Shown one piece after another: positions 8,051 through 15,943 of a stretch of 64,000 nucleotides of DNA. The notes beneath the pieces were generated by a model. The model searched no databases. It was not told the origin of the DNA and saw nothing but the letters and a program-made list of their open reading frames with translations. A program made the translations under genes and the position numbers. Each line of letters begins with the position of its first letter. Position 1 is the stretch's first letter. Source of the DNA: CAZQIO01 sp964593405 (GTDB taxonomy: Bacteria > Patescibacteriota > Minisyncoccia > Minisyncoccales > GBS-2); NCBI GenBank assembly GCA_964593405.1, contig CAZQIO010000001.1, positions 1 to 64,000 on the forward strand, in the 5' to 3' direction.

Positions 8051-8112
8051 TTTAATGGAAAAAACAGGGGCCTCCGGAGCCCCAGATGCTGGTTCGATTC
8101 CAGCCGAGGGCA
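8041..8112 (+). tRNA. tRNA-Arg (anticodon CCG)
   Basis: Acceptor stem GCCCTCG pairs with CGAGGGC, the T arm is GCTGG-TTCGATT-CCAGC, and the anticodon stem GGGGC/GCCCC encloses CTCCGGA, giving CCG, which reads CGG codons. CCA is not encoded. The first ten bases overlap the 3' end and stop codon of the trm9-like gene, so 5' processing of the tRNA would cut that mRNA at its stop. Confidence 0.92.
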
Positions 8113-8113
8113 C

Positions 8114-8141
8114 TTGACACAAAAACTTTTTTTGATAAAAA
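8114..8141 (+). promoter_or_regulatory. promoter of the structured RNA
   Basis: Consensus -35 TTGACA, a 16-base spacer and a weak -10 TAAAAA. The expected start falls at about 8148-8149, the first base of the GAGGGGG closing stem of the RNA that follows. Confidence 0.55.
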
Positions 8142-8148
8142 AGGGTTT

Positions 8149-8283
8149 GAGGGGGTGCGGCCCAAAGTGGCCTAGGGTAAAGCAATTCTAGCGAAGGAGG
8201 CAAACGAGCCTAGGCATTTCTGAAGCCCCAGAAATGGAATTCCAAGTTTGCCGAATTCGCTAGGTTGCTCCCCCTCATTTTTT
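8149..8283 (+). ncRNA. unassigned structured RNA, about 130 nt
   Basis: Nested complementary segments define one fold: GAGGGGGTGC with GCTCCCCCTC (one mismatch) closing the ends; a GGCC/GGCC hairpin at 8159-8172; CTAGCGAA (8188-8195) with TTCGCTAG (8256-8263); GGCAAAC (8199-8205) with GTTTGCC (8246-8252); and CATTTCTG (8215-8222) with CAGAAATG (8229-8236). The closing stem is followed by ATTTTTTATT, suitable as a terminator end. It has its own promoter and sits between tRNA-Arg and a protein gene. I do not find the SRP-RNA GGAAGGAAGCAGCC motif, RNase P or 6S features, so identity is open. It could alternatively be a long 5' leader element of the next gene. Confidence 0.6.
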
Positions 8284-8300
8284 ATTGGTAAAATGAAATT

Positions 8301-8879
8301 ATGAGAAACAAAGAAAAATTTGAGATTGCAGTTTCTGGAGCAGCAAAGATTGAGCATTGTTGCAAAGAAATAGTTGAGCTTTGTGAAGAAGTAGGAAAAG
8401 AAATTGCAAAGCAAAATTGCAACTTAGTTACTGGAGCCACTACTGGAGTTCCTTATTTGGTGGCAAAGGCTTGCAAAAACGCTGGAGGTTTTGTCATTGG
8501 CTTTTCTCCAGCAGCAACCGAAGAAGCCCATGTTAAAGTTTACAAACTTCCAACAGATGTTTTTGATGTAATAGTTTATACTGGCGCAGATTACACAGGA
8601 AGGAATGTGATCATGACAAAATCGGCAGATGGAGTAATAATAATTTGCGGGAGAATGGGAACTTTGCACGAATTTGCCACTGCTTTCGAACTCCAAAAGC
8701 CAATTGGAGTTTTGGAGGGAAGCGGGGGAACGGCAGATAAAATAAGAAAGATTGCAACCGGTCCTTACAGAGGGGTAAAAAAGATAATTTATGAAAGAGA
8801 CCCAAAAAAATTGGTTAGAAAATTGATCGAGGCAATTAAAAAAGAAAAAGCAAAAAACAAAAAAGGTCGAAAAAAATAA
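8301..8879 (+). CDS. LOG/SLOG-family Rossmann nucleotide-binding protein
   Basis: 192 residues. Rossmann-type pattern with EIAVSGAAK at the start, LVTGATTGVPYLVAKA near residue 45, and the LOG-like GRMGTLHEFATAFELQKPIGVL near residue 115, where family members have PGGxGTxxE. Here the PGG is replaced by GRM, so the phosphoribohydrolase activity of LOG enzymes should not be assumed. A TAAAAT box ends 6 bases before the ATG, which fits a leaderless transcript starting just after the structured RNA. C-terminal 20 residues are Lys-rich. Confidence 0.75.
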   Translation: MRNKEKFEIAVSGAAKIEHCCKEIVELCEEVGKEIAKQNCNLVTGATTGVPYLVAKACKNAGGFVIGFSPAATEEAHVKVYKLPTDVFDVIVYTGADYTGRNVIMTKSADGVIIICGRMGTLHEFATAFELQKPIGVLEGSGGTADKIRKIATGPYRGVKKIIYERDPKKLVRKLIEAIKKEKAKNKKGRKK

Positions 8880-8887
8880 AATAAAAA

Positions 8888-9148
8888 ATGGAAGAAATTA
8901 CAGAGGGAAAATTAATCGGTAGAGTAACCCATTATTTTGGGAAAATTGGGGTTGCGGTCATTGAACTTCAAGACACATTAAGAGTTGGAGATAAAATAAG
9001 AATTGTTGGGGGAGAAACAGATTTTTCTCAAACAGTAGAATCGATGGAAATCGAACATCAAAAAGTAAATGAAGCAAAGGCTGGAGATTCGGTCGGACTT
9101 AAGGTTTTGCAAAAAGTTAGGGAAGGATACAAAGTTTACAAATTGTGA
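8888..9148 (+). CDS. EF-Tu domain 2-like small protein
   Basis: 86 residues, consistent with a single beta-barrel like domain 2 of translation GTPases: GRVTHYFGKIGVAVIEL, LRVGDKIRIVGGETDF, VESMEIEHQKVNEAKAGDSV and GLKVLQKVREG. There is no GTPase domain. Stand-alone proteins of this type are common in archaea and candidate-phyla bacteria, with unknown role. The stop codon overlaps the GTG start of the mgtC-like gene (GTGA), so the two are translationally coupled. Confidence 0.8.
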   Translation: MEEITEGKLIGRVTHYFGKIGVAVIELQDTLRVGDKIRIVGGETDFSQTVESMEIEHQKVNEAKAGDSVGLKVLQKVREGYKVYKL

Positions 9149-9558
9149 CAAAAGAAGTTATCTTGAAACTTTTTTTATCTCTTTTTTTGGGAGCTTTAGT
9201 AGGTTTAGAGAGAGAACTTAAAAGAAAAGGTGCTGGCCTCCAAACCTACTCTTTAGTTTGTTTGGGTTCTTGTCTTTTTTCAGTAATTGCTTTTTCTTTG
9301 GCCAAACTCAAAATTATCGATCCTTCTGTGATTTTAATGGCAATTGCTGTTGGTATGGGTTTCATTGGTGGGGGTGCAATTTCTAGAGGAGAAAATCAAA
9401 TCGTCGGTTTGACAACCGCTGCCGGTCTTTGGGCAGTTGCTGCAATAGGATTAGCAGTTGGAGCAGGATTTTATTTTTTGGCATTTTTGGCAACCATTTT
9501 TGTGCTGATAATTTTGGCTGGTTTTGGCAGGCTAGAAGAAAAAATCTTCAAAAAATAA
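9145..9558 (+). CDS. MgtC/SapB family membrane protein
   Basis: 137 residues with four membrane helices. The N-terminal LFLGALVGLERELKRKGAGLQTYSLV is the MgtC signature, and GMGFIGGGAISRGENQIVGLTTAAGLW is the second conserved block. The start is GTG, overlapping the previous stop. In pathogens MgtC regulates the F-ATPase and helps under magnesium limitation; the role in this lineage is unknown. Short MgtC proteins without a C-terminal cytosolic domain are common. Confidence 0.88.
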   Translation: MTKEVILKLFLSLFLGALVGLERELKRKGAGLQTYSLVCLGSCLFSVIAFSLAKLKIIDPSVILMAIAVGMGFIGGGAISRGENQIVGLTTAAGLWAVAAIGLAVGAGFYFLAFLATIFVLIILAGFGRLEEKIFKK

Positions 9559-9596
9559 TTCGCATATTCGTAAAAAATTCGTCATTCGTAGATTTT

Positions 9597-10844
9597 ATGG
9601 AATTTGTTGCGGATTTTCATTTGCACTCAAAGTATTCAAGAGCGACTTCTCAAAGGATGGATTTGGAAAATTTGGATAAATGGGCAAAGATAAAAGGAAT
9701 TTTGGTTTTGGGAACCGGCGATTTTACACACCCTTTTTGGTTTCAAGAATTGAAAAATAAATTAGAACCAGCAGAGCCTGGGCTTTTTAAATTGAAAAAT
9801 TCAAACTCCCAAACTCGCTTTTTGTTGACAACAGAAGTCTCTTGCGTTTTTCAAAGAAAAAACCAAGTCAAAAAAGTTCACTTGATAATTTTTTCTCCCT
9901 CTTTCGAAATTTGTGAAAAAATAAACAATGCAATTTCAAAATACGGAGATTTATCAGCAGATGGCAGGCCAACTTTGAATTTGGATGCGAAAGAATTGGT
10001 AAAGCTTGTCTTAACTATTTCTCAGGATTGTTTAATCGTTCCTGCCCATGCCTGGACTCCTTGGTTTTCGGTTTTTGGTTCCCGTTCTGGATTTAATTCA
10101 TTAGAAGAATGTTTTGAAGATTGGACAGAATACATCTATTCAATAGAAACTGGCCTTTCTAGCAATCCTGAAATGAATTGGCGACTTTCAGCTTTAGATA
10201 AAGTCACTTTAATTTCTTGTTCTGATGCCCACTCTCCAGAACATATTGGTAGAGAAGCGAACGCTTTCAATACTCAATTGGATTATTTTTCAATCGTTGA
10301 TGCAATAAAGAAAAAAGACAAAGAAAAATTTTTGTATACGATAGAATTCTTTCCAGAGGAAGGGAAATACCATTATGACGGCCACAGAAATTGTGGCATC
10401 TCTTTGCATCCAAAAGAAACAAAAAAATACAATGGAATTTGCCCTGTTTGTGGAAAACCCTTAACGATCGGTGTTTTAAACAGAGTTGAACAATTGGCAG
10501 ACAGACCAGAAGGATTTGTTCCAGAAAATGCCATTCCTTTCAAAAGTTTAGTTCCCCTAGAAGAAATCATTGCCGATGCAATTTCTCAAAATCCCGGAAC
10601 TTCAGAAGTTAAAAAACACTACCAAAATTTGATTTTAAATTTTGGAAACGAGTTTAATGTTTTACTCAAGACAAAAAGAGAAGATTTAGAGAGAGCTTCT
10701 TTGCCAGAAATTGCTGAGGGAATCTTGAGAGTTAGAGAGGGAAAAATTTTCATTGAACCAGGTTTCGATGGAGTTTACGGAAAGATTAAAATTTTCTCAA
10801 ACAAAGAGAAAACGAAAGCTTTGCAACAAGGCACATTGTTTTGA
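9597..10844 (+). CDS. endonuclease Q-like PHP-domain protein
   Basis: 415 residues. The start at MEFVADFHLHSKYSRAT was chosen because the PHP metal-binding DFHLHS motif must be N-terminal; the open frame extends further upstream without homology. KIKGILVLGTGDFTHPFW, VPAHAWTPWFSVFGSRSG and SCSDAHSPEHIGREAN match the PHP metal sites of EndoQ. A zinc-finger-like set (HRNCGISLHP, CPVCGKPLTIGVLNRVEQLAD) follows near residues 260-300. EndoQ nicks 5' of deaminated bases and abasic sites and is known from thermophilic archaea and some bacteria. It complements the family 4 UDG at 5.2 kb. Confidence 0.88.
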   Translation: MEFVADFHLHSKYSRATSQRMDLENLDKWAKIKGILVLGTGDFTHPFWFQELKNKLEPAEPGLFKLKNSNSQTRFLLTTEVSCVFQRKNQVKKVHLIIFSPSFEICEKINNAISKYGDLSADGRPTLNLDAKELVKLVLTISQDCLIVPAHAWTPWFSVFGSRSGFNSLEECFEDWTEYIYSIETGLSSNPEMNWRLSALDKVTLISCSDAHSPEHIGREANAFNTQLDYFSIVDAIKKKDKEKFLYTIEFFPEEGKYHYDGHRNCGISLHPKETKKYNGICPVCGKPLTIGVLNRVEQLADRPEGFVPENAIPFKSLVPLEEIIADAISQNPGTSEVKKHYQNLILNFGNEFNVLLKTKREDLERASLPEIAEGILRVREGKIFIEPGFDGVYGKIKIFSNKEKTKALQQGTLF

Positions 10845-10873
10845 GTTTATTTTTTAATTAAAATTTTAAATTA

Positions 10874-11632
10874 ATGATTGATATTCATTGTCATCTCGAA
10901 TTTATTGAAAACCCAATTGAGGTCATTGAGACGTCAAAAGGAAAAATGAAGGCAATTTTAACTAGTGTTGCCGACCCAAAGAATGCCAGGGCTGTTTTTG
11001 ATTTGGAGAAAAAATATCCAAATTTTCTTTTTGTCACTTTAGGTTTTCATCCAGAGTACCTTTTAAATTATCAAGATGATGAGATCGAAAAATACATTGA
11101 ATTTATCAAAAATTCAAAAGAAAAAATCTGTGCCATTGGCGAAGTTGGGATGGATTTTTCAAAAGAATGTGAAGAAATTGACAAAATGAGAATGAGAAAA
11201 GTTTTTGTGAGGTTTATTAATTTAGCAAAAGAGTTGAATTTACCATTGGTAATTCATGCTAGGGATGCTTTCAAGGAAGTTTTGGAAATTCTAAAAGAGT
11301 TAAAAGCTCAAAGAGTTTGCCTTCATTGTTTTTCTGGATCTGAAGGGATTTTAAAAGAAGCTTTGAGAATGGGTTATTTTATTTCTTTTGCCACCAACGT
11401 TTGCTACACAAAAAAACATCCAAGATTGGCTGAAAAAACTCCAATAGAAAGAATGCTTTTGGAAACAGACTCTCCTTGGCTTGACCCTGAAAATCCAAAA
11501 TCACTAACTAACAGACCCTGGAAGATTTTTTATTCAGCAAAAGTAATTTCAGAAATTAAAAAAATTCCTCCTGAAAAAGTTTTGGAAATTACGACTAAAA
11601 ACGCGATTGAATTTTTCAATTTAAAATTTTAA
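10874..11632 (+). CDS. tatD: TatD family metal-dependent deoxyribonuclease
   Basis: 252 residues with the amidohydrolase-type metal ligands: IDIHCHLEF at the N-terminus, GEVGMDF near residue 90, LVIHARDAF, CLHCFSGS and LLETDSPWL. Length and order are typical of TatD nucleases, which act in DNA repair or degradation. An ATG follows an A/T-rich spacer without a clear Shine-Dalgarno sequence. The gene sits between endonuclease Q and leuS with short gaps. Confidence 0.92.
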   Translation: MIDIHCHLEFIENPIEVIETSKGKMKAILTSVADPKNARAVFDLEKKYPNFLFVTLGFHPEYLLNYQDDEIEKYIEFIKNSKEKICAIGEVGMDFSKECEEIDKMRMRKVFVRFINLAKELNLPLVIHARDAFKEVLEILKELKAQRVCLHCFSGSEGILKEALRMGYFISFATNVCYTKKHPRLAEKTPIERMLLETDSPWLDPENPKSLTNRPWKIFYSAKVISEIKKIPPEKVLEITTKNAIEFFNLKF

Positions 11633-11641
11633 ATTAATTCT

Positions 11642-14116
11642 ATGAGCTACAGCCATTTAAAAATTGAGAAAAAGTGGCAAAAAATCTGGAAAGAGAAAGA
11701 AATTTATAAAGCAAAAGATTTTTCAAAAAAGAAAAAATTTTACTGCCTTGATATGTTTCCCTATCCTTCCGGAGCTGGCCTTCACGTTGGCCATTTAAGA
11801 GGATACATTGCAACGGATGTTATAGTCAGAATGAAAATGATGCAAGGTTTTAATTGTTTACATCCAATGGGTTGGGATGCTTTTGGCCTTCCTGCTGAAA
11901 ACTATGCCATAGCCCACAAAATCCATCCTGAAATTGCAGTAAGGCAAAATATTAAAAATTTCAAAAAGCAACTTGAAAAAGTGGGCTTTAGTTACGATTG
12001 GTCAAGAGAAATTAACACCACAGATCCAAATTACTACAAATGGACACAATGGATATTTTTGCAACTTTTCAAAAAAGGATTAGTTTATGAATCTTTTGAG
12101 CCGATAAACTGGTGTCCTTCTTGCAAAACAGGTTTGGCAAACGAAGATTTAGAACAAGGAAAATGCGAAAGATGCGGGTCTAAAGTGGAGAAAAAATCAC
12201 TAAGACAATGGATAATTAAAATCACAAAATATGCTGAGAGACTTTTGAGAGATCTTAAATACTTAGAAAAAGGCTGGCCAGAGCACATAATAAAAATGCA
12301 AAAAGATTGGATTGGGAAATCAGAAGGGGTTGAGTTTGAAATGAAAATTTTTGCAGAAGGTGTGGATACTGGGAAAAGGTTGAAGATTTTTACCACTAGA
12401 ATCGATACTGTCTTTGGAATGACCTATTGCGTTTTAGCTCCAGAAAATAAACTTTTAGATGAATTAAAAGAAAAAATTAAAAATTGGAAAGAGGTTGAAA
12501 AATACAAAAGAGAAGTTGAAGCAAAATTGGCAGAAGAGAGAGAAAAGGAAAAAACTGGAATAAGGTTAGAAGGAATTTTGGCTGAAAATCCTTTCAACGA
12601 AGAAAAAATTCCAATTTTTGTTTCAGAGTACGTTTTGGCAGATTACGCCACTGGAGCGATAATGGCTGTTCCAGCTCATGACAAAAGAGATTTTGACTTT
12701 GCAAAAAAGTTTGATTTGCCAATCAGAAAAGTAATTGAAGGGGGACAAAAAGAAGGAGAATGCTTTGAGGGAGAAGGAATTTTAGTAAATTCTGGCCAAT
12801 TTTCAGGATTGAAATCTTCTGAGGCAAAAGAAAAAATGGCTCAATGGCTAAAAGAGAGAAAAATTGGAAAAAAGGCTATCTATTACAAAATCAGAGATTG
12901 GGTTTTTGCTAGACAAAGATACTGGGGAGAACCTTTTCCTTTGGTTTTTTGTGAAGAGTGCAAAAGAAAAATTTTAGAAAAAAAATACAAAAAAGGAGAA
13001 TTCAACAAAGGAGAACTATTAAATCCAGGATGGATTTGTGTAACAGAGGAGAATTTGCCAGTTTTACTTCCAAAAGTTAAATATTATGAACCCACAGGCA
13101 CAGGAGAGTCTCCTTTGGCAAAAATTGAAAAGTGGGTAAAGACAAAGTGTCCAAAATGTGGCTCTCCTGCAAAAAGGGAAATAAACACAATGCCCCAGTG
13201 GGCGGGTTCTTGCTGGTATTATTTAAGATACATTGATCCAAAAAACCAAAAAGAATTTTGTTCTCCAAAAAAAGAAAGGTATTGGATGCCTGTTGACCTT
13301 TATGTTGGCGGTGCAGAACACGCAACAAGACATTTAATCTATGCCAGGTTTTGGCACAAATTTTTGTACGACATCAAAAAAGTTTCGACAAGAGAGCCAT
13401 TTTTGAGATTGAGATCAGTAGGAATCATTTTGGGACCTGATGGAAGGAAAATGTCAAAAAGATACGGAAACGTTATTAACCCTGATGATGTTTGTAAAAA
13501 ATACGGAGCGGATTCTTTAAGAGTTTATGAAATGTTCATGGGTCCTTTTGATCAAATGATTGCTTGGCAAGAAAAAGGAATCGTTGGGGCAAGGAGGTTT
13601 TTGGAGAGAGTATGGAAACTAACTTTAAAGGTTAAAAATTTAAAATCAAAAAACAAAAAACTGATTAAAATTTTGCACCAAACGATAAAAAAGGTAACAG
13701 AAGATATTGAAAACTTCAAATTTAATACGGCAGTCTCTCAGTTAATGATTTTTGCAAACGAAATGGAAAAAGAAGAAAAAATCGAAAAAGAAATTTTTGA
13801 AAATTTCATTAAGCTTTTGGCCCCATTTGCCCCGCACATTTCAGAAGAAATTTGGCAAAGATTAGGAAAAAAGAAATCGATTTTTTTGAGTTCTTGGCCA
13901 AAGTACAATCCAAAATTGGCAAAAGAAGAAAAAATCACTTTGATCGTCCAAATTAATGGAAAAGTAAGAGACAAAATCGAGGTTGAGGCTTCAATTTCAG
14001 AAAAAGAGGCCAAAAATTTAGCTCTTTCTCGAGAAAAAGTAAAAAAGTGGATCGGAGGAAAAGAAATTAAAAAAGTTGTTTTTGTACCAAAAAAATTGAT
14101 AAACTTTGTGATTTAA
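11642..14116 (+). CDS. leuS: leucyl-tRNA synthetase
   Basis: 824 residues, a class Ia synthetase. PYPSGAGLHVGHLRGY supplies the HIGH motif and DGRKMSKRYGNVINP the KMSKS motif. The CP1 editing domain contains LKIFTTRIDTVFGMTY and ATGAIMAVPAHDKRDFDF with the conserved Asp for post-transfer editing. A zinc ribbon (CPSCKTGLANEDL with CERCG) lies near residues 155-180, and a second one (CPKCGSPAKREINTMPQWAGS) near 500. glmS follows after 2 bases. Confidence 0.97.
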   Translation: MSYSHLKIEKKWQKIWKEKEIYKAKDFSKKKKFYCLDMFPYPSGAGLHVGHLRGYIATDVIVRMKMMQGFNCLHPMGWDAFGLPAENYAIAHKIHPEIAVRQNIKNFKKQLEKVGFSYDWSREINTTDPNYYKWTQWIFLQLFKKGLVYESFEPINWCPSCKTGLANEDLEQGKCERCGSKVEKKSLRQWIIKITKYAERLLRDLKYLEKGWPEHIIKMQKDWIGKSEGVEFEMKIFAEGVDTGKRLKIFTTRIDTVFGMTYCVLAPENKLLDELKEKIKNWKEVEKYKREVEAKLAEEREKEKTGIRLEGILAENPFNEEKIPIFVSEYVLADYATGAIMAVPAHDKRDFDFAKKFDLPIRKVIEGGQKEGECFEGEGILVNSGQFSGLKSSEAKEKMAQWLKERKIGKKAIYYKIRDWVFARQRYWGEPFPLVFCEECKRKILEKKYKKGEFNKGELLNPGWICVTEENLPVLLPKVKYYEPTGTGESPLAKIEKWVKTKCPKCGSPAKREINTMPQWAGSCWYYLRYIDPKNQKEFCSPKKERYWMPVDLYVGGAEHATRHLIYARFWHKFLYDIKKVSTREPFLRLRSVGIILGPDGRKMSKRYGNVINPDDVCKKYGADSLRVYEMFMGPFDQMIAWQEKGIVGARRFLERVWKLTLKVKNLKSKNKKLIKILHQTIKKVTEDIENFKFNTAVSQLMIFANEMEKEEKIEKEIFENFIKLLAPFAPHISEEIWQRLGKKKSIFLSSWPKYNPKLAKEEKITLIVQINGKVRDKIEVEASISEKEAKNLALSREKVKKWIGGKEIKKVVFVPKKLINFVI

Positions 14117-14118
14117 AA

Positions 14119-15933
14119 ATGTGTGGCATCGTTGGATACATTGGAGAAAAATCTGCTTTTCCAATTTTACTCACAGGTTTGAAAAGACTAGAATACCGAG
14201 GTTATGACTCTTTTGGTTTTGCAGTTTTGGGGAAAGATGTTTTTTTGTTTAAAAAGCCGGGAAAAATTTCAGATTTTGAACCAGAATTTTCTTATCCTGA
14301 TGGGAAAGTAGGCATTGCTCACACAAGATGGGCAACCCACGGAGAGGTCACAGAAGCTAACGCCCACCCTCATTTTGATTGCAAAAAAGAAATTTTTTTG
14401 GTTCACAACGGAATAATTGAAAACTATAGAGAATTGAAAGAAAGATTGATCAAAGAAGGGCACAAATTCTCAAGCGAAACCGACACTGAAGTTTTGTGCC
14501 ATTTAATTGAAAAATATTTCAAAAAAAATTTGGAAGAGGCCGTTCAAAAAGCACTCTCTGAAGTTAGAGGAACTTATGGAATTGCAGTAATTTCGAAAAA
14601 AGATCCAGAAAAAATTGTTTGTGCCAGATTATCTTCTCCTCTTTTGATCGGAATTGGAAATGGAGAATACATTTTGGCTTCTGACCCAACTGCCATTTTG
14701 GCTTTCACAAAAAAAGTAGTTTCTCTGGATGATTTTGAAATTGGGGTAATAAAAAAAGATGGTTTTTCAATAATTAAGGGAAATAGCCTCCAAACAAAGA
14801 AAATATGGGAGATTGAATGGAGTTTGGAAGAGGCTCAAAAAGGAGGCTATCCCCATTTCATGCTCAAGGAAATAATGGAAGAACCTGAGGCAATAGAAAA
14901 TGCAATCTTGGGAAGGTTGGTTGAAAAAGAGGGAACGGTAAAATTAGGGGGACTAGAGCAGGTTTCAGAGAAATTAAAAAAAATTGAGAGGATTTTTTTG
15001 ATTGCCTGCGGAACTTCTTTCCATGCAGCAAAAATTGGAAAATTGATGCTTGAAGAGTATGCCCAAATACCGACAGAAGCAGAAATTGCCTCTGAGTTTC
15101 GCTACAGACAAGTTTCCATCAATGAAAAAGATTGCGCAATTTTCATTTCTCAATCCGGAGAGACTGCCGACACCCTAGCCTGTCTGAGGGAAATGAAAAG
15201 AAAGGGAATTTTGTGCCTTGGGATTACAAACGTCGTTGGTTCTTCCCAGGCAAGAGAAACTGATGCTGGAGTTTACACAAGATCGGGTCCTGAAATTTCG
15301 GTAGCTTCGACAAAAGCATTCTTGGGGCAACTTTCTGTTTTAGCGCTAATTACTGTTTTTTTGGGAAGACAAAGAAAAATGAGCTATGTTATGGGAAAGA
15401 GAATAGTTGAGGAATTAAAAAAACTTCCAGCTTTGGCAAAAAAAGTTTTAAATTTGGCTCCAGAAATTGAAAATTTGGCAAAAAAATACAAAAGTTTTAA
15501 AAACTTTTTTTTCGTTGGCAGAAAATACAATTTCCCAGTGGCTCTAGAAGGGGCTCTAAAGTTAAAAGAGATCTCTTATTTGCACGCAGAAGGAATAGCT
15601 GGAGGAGAACTAAAACACGGGCCTCTAGCCTTAATCGATGAAAATACTCCAACCATCGCTATTTGCCCTTCAGATTCAGTCTACGAAAAAATGCTCTCTA
15701 ACATTCAAGAAATTAAAGCAAGAAAAGGAAAGATAGTTGCCATTGCTACTGAAGGAAACGAAGAAATAAAAAAAATAGCTGACGATGTAGTGTTTATTCC
15801 AAAAACTTTAGAAATGCTCACTCCCTTTCTTTCTGTCATTCCTCTCCATCTTTTTGCCTATTATGTGGCAGTACTTTTGGGGAAAAATCCAGACTATCCA
15901 AGGTCCCTTGCAAAAAGCGTTACTGTAGAATAA
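14119..15933 (+). CDS. glmS: glutamine-fructose-6-phosphate aminotransferase
   Basis: 604 residues. The mature N-terminal Cys2 nucleophile (MCGIVGYIGE) begins the class II glutaminase domain, with HTRWATHG and HNGIIENY. Two SIS isomerase domains follow (IACGTSFHAAKIG near 296; VGRKYNFPVALEGALKLKEISYLHAEG near 470). It makes glucosamine-6-phosphate, the entry step to UDP-GlcNAc. Together with the phosphohexomutase, the GlmU-like protein and MurA within 8 kb, this suggests a peptidoglycan-precursor neighbourhood. Confidence 0.97.
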   Translation: MCGIVGYIGEKSAFPILLTGLKRLEYRGYDSFGFAVLGKDVFLFKKPGKISDFEPEFSYPDGKVGIAHTRWATHGEVTEANAHPHFDCKKEIFLVHNGIIENYRELKERLIKEGHKFSSETDTEVLCHLIEKYFKKNLEEAVQKALSEVRGTYGIAVISKKDPEKIVCARLSSPLLIGIGNGEYILASDPTAILAFTKKVVSLDDFEIGVIKKDGFSIIKGNSLQTKKIWEIEWSLEEAQKGGYPHFMLKEIMEEPEAIENAILGRLVEKEGTVKLGGLEQVSEKLKKIERIFLIACGTSFHAAKIGKLMLEEYAQIPTEAEIASEFRYRQVSINEKDCAIFISQSGETADTLACLREMKRKGILCLGITNVVGSSQARETDAGVYTRSGPEISVASTKAFLGQLSVLALITVFLGRQRKMSYVMGKRIVEELKKLPALAKKVLNLAPEIENLAKKYKSFKNFFFVGRKYNFPVALEGALKLKEISYLHAEGIAGGELKHGPLALIDENTPTIAICPSDSVYEKMLSNIQEIKARKGKIVAIATEGNEEIKKIADDVVFIPKTLEMLTPFLSVIPLHLFAYYVAVLLGKNPDYPRSLAKSVTVE

Positions 15934-15943
15934 AATTTGAGAA

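Noticed and set aside
8149..8283. Bacterial SRP RNA
   Set aside because: The conserved tetraloop region with GGAAGGAAGCAGCC is not present, and the tip of the longest hairpin does not fit the SRP domain IV pattern.
8172..8414. Reverse-strand reading frame over the structured RNA
   Set aside because: It opposes the intact LOG-family gene and the RNA stems and has no recognisable protein sequence.
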